From: ASMP01 sp041484115
GTDB taxonomy: Archaea > Nanobdellota > Nanobdellia > Pacearchaeales > GW2011-AR1
Direction of reading: 5' to 3'
Assembly: GCA_041484115.1 (NCBI GenBank)
Contig: JBGPHA010000026.1
Coordinates: 1 to 7,485 of the forward strand
Length of the DNA: 7,485 bases
The position numbers and the translations under genes were made by a program. Shown one piece after another: positions 6,693 through 7,485 of the stretch. Every line of letters begins with the position of its first letter. Position 1 is the stretch's first letter. The notes beneath the pieces are model-generated. The model worked only from the letters and a program-made list of their open reading frames with translations, was not told the DNA's origin and searched no databases.

Positions 6693-7104
6693 TTTCCTTT
6701 TTTTGTTTTTTTATTTTTTCAAACTCAACTATACTGGGGAGTATTGGCTCCTTCTTCGTTTTTATTTGCTCACTAAAATTTAAACTAAGTCTTCCAAAAT
6801 CTTCAAAACAGAGCCTTACCATATCATCCATTATCTTTTCTTGCTCTCTTATGAATGAAACTATTTCTTTAGGAATAGATACCGCATAGCTATTCCCAAC
6901 AAGCCTCATTTTAACATGGAACTGTTTATTCTTCAAGTTAACGAATTTATGGTGTTCTGCTTCATCATTAGGATGCAGAATCTTATGACCACATTTATCA
7001 CATACAACAGCTCTCATAAGAAATCCATTTTTTTCCAAAGTAACCTTTTTCATTCTGGAATTGCAGTTCTTGCAAAGTATCGGGTTGTCAAAAATATCTT
7101 CCAT
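6682..7104 (-). CDS. Zinc-ribbon plus AbrB/MazE-like DNA-binding protein
   Basis: Probable transcription regulator of 140 residues. The N-terminal part (about 8-44) is a zinc ribbon with C11-x2-C14 and C35-x2-C38-GH. Residues about 60-110 read as a swapped-hairpin AbrB/SpoVT/MazE domain: FHVKMRLVGNSYAVSIPKEI is close to the usual R-x-VGNS-x-x-V-x-IPKE pattern that forms the DNA-binding dimer. The tail (about 112-140) is Lys/Glu-rich and likely flexible or helical. It is the first gene of the pair with cdc48, with which it overlaps by 11 bases (its TAA lies inside the first cdc48 codons), so the two are cotranscribed and probably translationally coupled. An in-frame stop 9 bases upstream fixes the start; no Shine-Dalgarno match precedes it. 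A role in controlling its own operon is an inference from position. No toxin partner is adjacent, so an antitoxin role looks unlikely. Confidence 0.8.
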   Translation of the reverse strand: MEDIFDNPILCKNCNSRMKKVTLEKNGFLMRAVVCDKCGHKILHPNDEAEHHKFVNLKNKQFHVKMRLVGNSYAVSIPKEIVSFIREQEKIMDDMVRLCFEDFGRLSLNFSEQIKTKKEPILPSIVEFEKIKKQKKENDR

Positions 7105-7132
7105 TTTTATTTATTTATGTAAGCATAAACAA

Positions 7133-7152
7133 CCGTGTCTTTTCAGACACGG
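7133..7152 (-). promoter_or_regulatory. Perfect 8-bp hairpin with GAAA loop in the cdc48-operon leader
   Basis: On the minus strand CCGTGTCT and AGACACGG form an 8-bp stem closed by GAAA, a GNRA-type tetraloop, 28 bases upstream of the AbrB-like ATG. It is GC-rich compared with its surroundings and is followed by TTGTTTAT. If transcription starts at the BRE/TATA element near 7218, the hairpin sits about 40 bases into the RNA. It could be a leader control element, the end of a short RNA, or an intrinsic-type terminator with a poor U tract. The loop and 3' stem start (7138-7144) can also pair with TCTTTTC (complement of 7163-7169), which would exclude the hairpin. Confidence 0.5.
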
Positions 7153-7174
7153 CAGTTTGGTCGAAAAGAGGTGG

Positions 7175-7196
7175 GTATACACTCTAATATGTATAC
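7175..7196. repeat. Paired GTATAC sites near the expected transcription start
   Basis: Two GTATAC palindromes (7175-7180 and 7191-7196) separated by 10 bases form an inverted repeat that extends to GTATACA/TGTATAC on the minus strand. A related GATATAC lies at 7204-7210. They fall between the TATA box and the AbrB-like gene, around the predicted start of transcription, where a repressor would bind. The centre-to-centre spacing of 16 bases is about 1.5 helical turns. Confidence 0.45.
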
Positions 7197-7210
7197 ATGG
7201 AAAGATATAC

Positions 7211-7226
7211 TATTTAAATATTTCGG
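7211..7226 (-). promoter_or_regulatory. BRE/TATA promoter facing the AbrB-like gene and cdc48
   Basis: On the minus strand CCGAAATATTTAAATA combines a BRE-like CGAAA with a TATTTAAATA TATA box, the best archaeal promoter match in the window. Transcription should begin near 7190, which leaves about 86 untranslated bases before the AbrB-like ATG. This is unlike the leaderless spacing elsewhere in the window. A weaker TATA-like TTTATG at about 7124-7129 could instead give a leaderless start. Confidence 0.6.
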
Positions 7227-7239
7227 TGTTTTGGGCTTT

Positions 7240-7285
7240 GCACAAAGTTATGTAAGCTGCACAAATTAGGTTAGAGTTGCACAAA
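7240..7285. repeat. Three GCACAAA repeats spaced 19-20 bases
   Basis: GCACAAA occurs at 7240-7246, 7259-7265 and 7279-7285, all in the same orientation, with start-to-start steps of 19 and 20 bases, about two turns of DNA. The first copy is part of TTTGCACAAA, itself partly palindromic. They lie just upstream of the BRE/TATA element on the minus strand and directly after the stop codon of the preceding gene, which suits binding sites for an activator or other DNA-binding protein. Confidence 0.5.
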
Positions 7286-7287
7286 AA

Positions 7288-7485
7288 TTAGTCTATAGAA
7301 AAAGGATGATAAAACCAACCTTTACTTCCTGGGCTCCATTTCCATGAAACAGGAAGTAACTTATGTTCCCAACCAAATTTGTCTATTATCGTTGCTTCAA
7401 TCTGAACTTGTAAATCCTCAATTTTCTCTGGTAAGCCTATATCATGCAAAAAATTAGGTGGAAAAACTCCTCCAGAATTGGGATT
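7288..7485 (-). CDS. Unrecognised protein, C-terminal 65 residues (5' end outside window)
   Basis: The minus-strand frame is open from the right edge to a TAA at 7288-7290, giving 65 residues with no start in view. I do not recognise the family. It is rich in aromatic residues and prolines (GGVFPPNFLHDIGLPE, then FGWEH, WKWSPG and GWFYHPFSID at the end), has no cysteine and no membrane segment, and looks like the tail of a folded soluble protein. It has no synonymous-looking repeats, and the other minus-strand frames contain stops. It runs in the same direction as the AbrB-like/cdc48 pair but is separated from it by 183 bases with a promoter, so it is probably a separate unit. Confidence 0.65.
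   Translation of the reverse strand, partial: NPNSGGVFPPNFLHDIGLPEKIEDLQVQIEATIIDKFGWEHKLLPVSWKWSPGSKGWFYHPFSID

Larger units (their letters stand above)
7115..7257. repeat. 10-base direct repeat TTATGTAAGC bounding the control region
   Basis: TTATGTAAGC occurs exactly at 7115-7124 and at 7248-7257. The inner copy also lies within a small inverted repeat, TTTATG-TAAG-CATAAA (7114-7129), just before the AbrB-like ATG on the minus strand. Exact 10-base repeats 133 bases apart may mark two sites for one regulator, or may be chance. Confidence 0.35.

Noticed and set aside
7133..7196. tRNA or C/D box RNA gene
   Set aside because: No tRNA T-loop pattern or CCA-end stem is found, and no C box pairs with the CTGA seen in the hairpin.
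7125..7247. Miniature transposable element bounded by the 10-base repeat
   Set aside because: The ends of the enclosed segment show no terminal inverted repeats, and it carries a plausible promoter and leader for the next gene.
6916..7255. Plus-strand open frames opposite the AbrB-like gene and the control region
   Set aside because: They lie antisense to a protein with clear zinc-ribbon and AbrB motifs, or cover the regulatory region, and their translations show no domain.
7240..7285. Short CRISPR-like array
   Set aside because: The repeat unit is only 7 bases and the gaps 12-13 bases, far too short for CRISPR repeats and spacers.

Overview
The window is AT-rich, gene-dense archaeal chromosome. 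The gene content is archaeal/eukaryotic in type: the C-terminal half of a family B DNA polymerase ending in a PCNA-binding-like motif, a type II methionine aminopeptidase, a two-ATPase-domain CDC48/VCP protein and an archaeal m5C RNA methyltransferase. Several genes have a TATA box centred about 26 bases before the ATG, the pattern of archaeal leaderless transcription, while internal operon genes use short overlaps with or without a Shine-Dalgarno match. The compact layout and very small genes would fit a DPANN-type archaeon, but that placement is a guess. I see no transposase, CRISPR array, tRNA or rRNA.

Layout. Plus strand, 1-2347: a tight run of polB (partial) - RNA m5C methyltransferase - PUA/Nip7-like RNA-binding protein, with a 3-base gap and then a 4-base overlap. 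A promoter at about 2380 serves a membrane-anchored SIMPL-domain protein (2406-3137). A 48-residue basic mini-protein (3169-3315) follows and overlaps the start of map (3294-4172). On the minus strand a 52-residue unknown protein (4176-4334), with its own promoter, meets map tail to tail. Next comes cdc48 (4365-6692), whose start overlaps the end of a zinc-ribbon/AbrB-like gene (6682-7104). A gene-free regulatory region (7105-7287) is followed by the C-terminal end of an unrecognised minus-strand gene that runs off the right edge (7288-7485).

Themes. Replication, RNA modification, nascent-protein processing and protein unfolding are all core housekeeping. The least explained parts are the 183-base control region in front of the AbrB-like/cdc48 pair and the small and unrecognised proteins. 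That control region holds a BRE/TATA element, a pair of GTATAC sites near the expected transcription start, a perfect 8-bp hairpin that would carry a GAAA tetraloop in the RNA, and three GCACAAA repeats spaced 19-20 bases. It suggests that the cdc48 operon is regulated, perhaps by its own AbrB-like first gene. Nothing here clearly amounts to a wholly new system.
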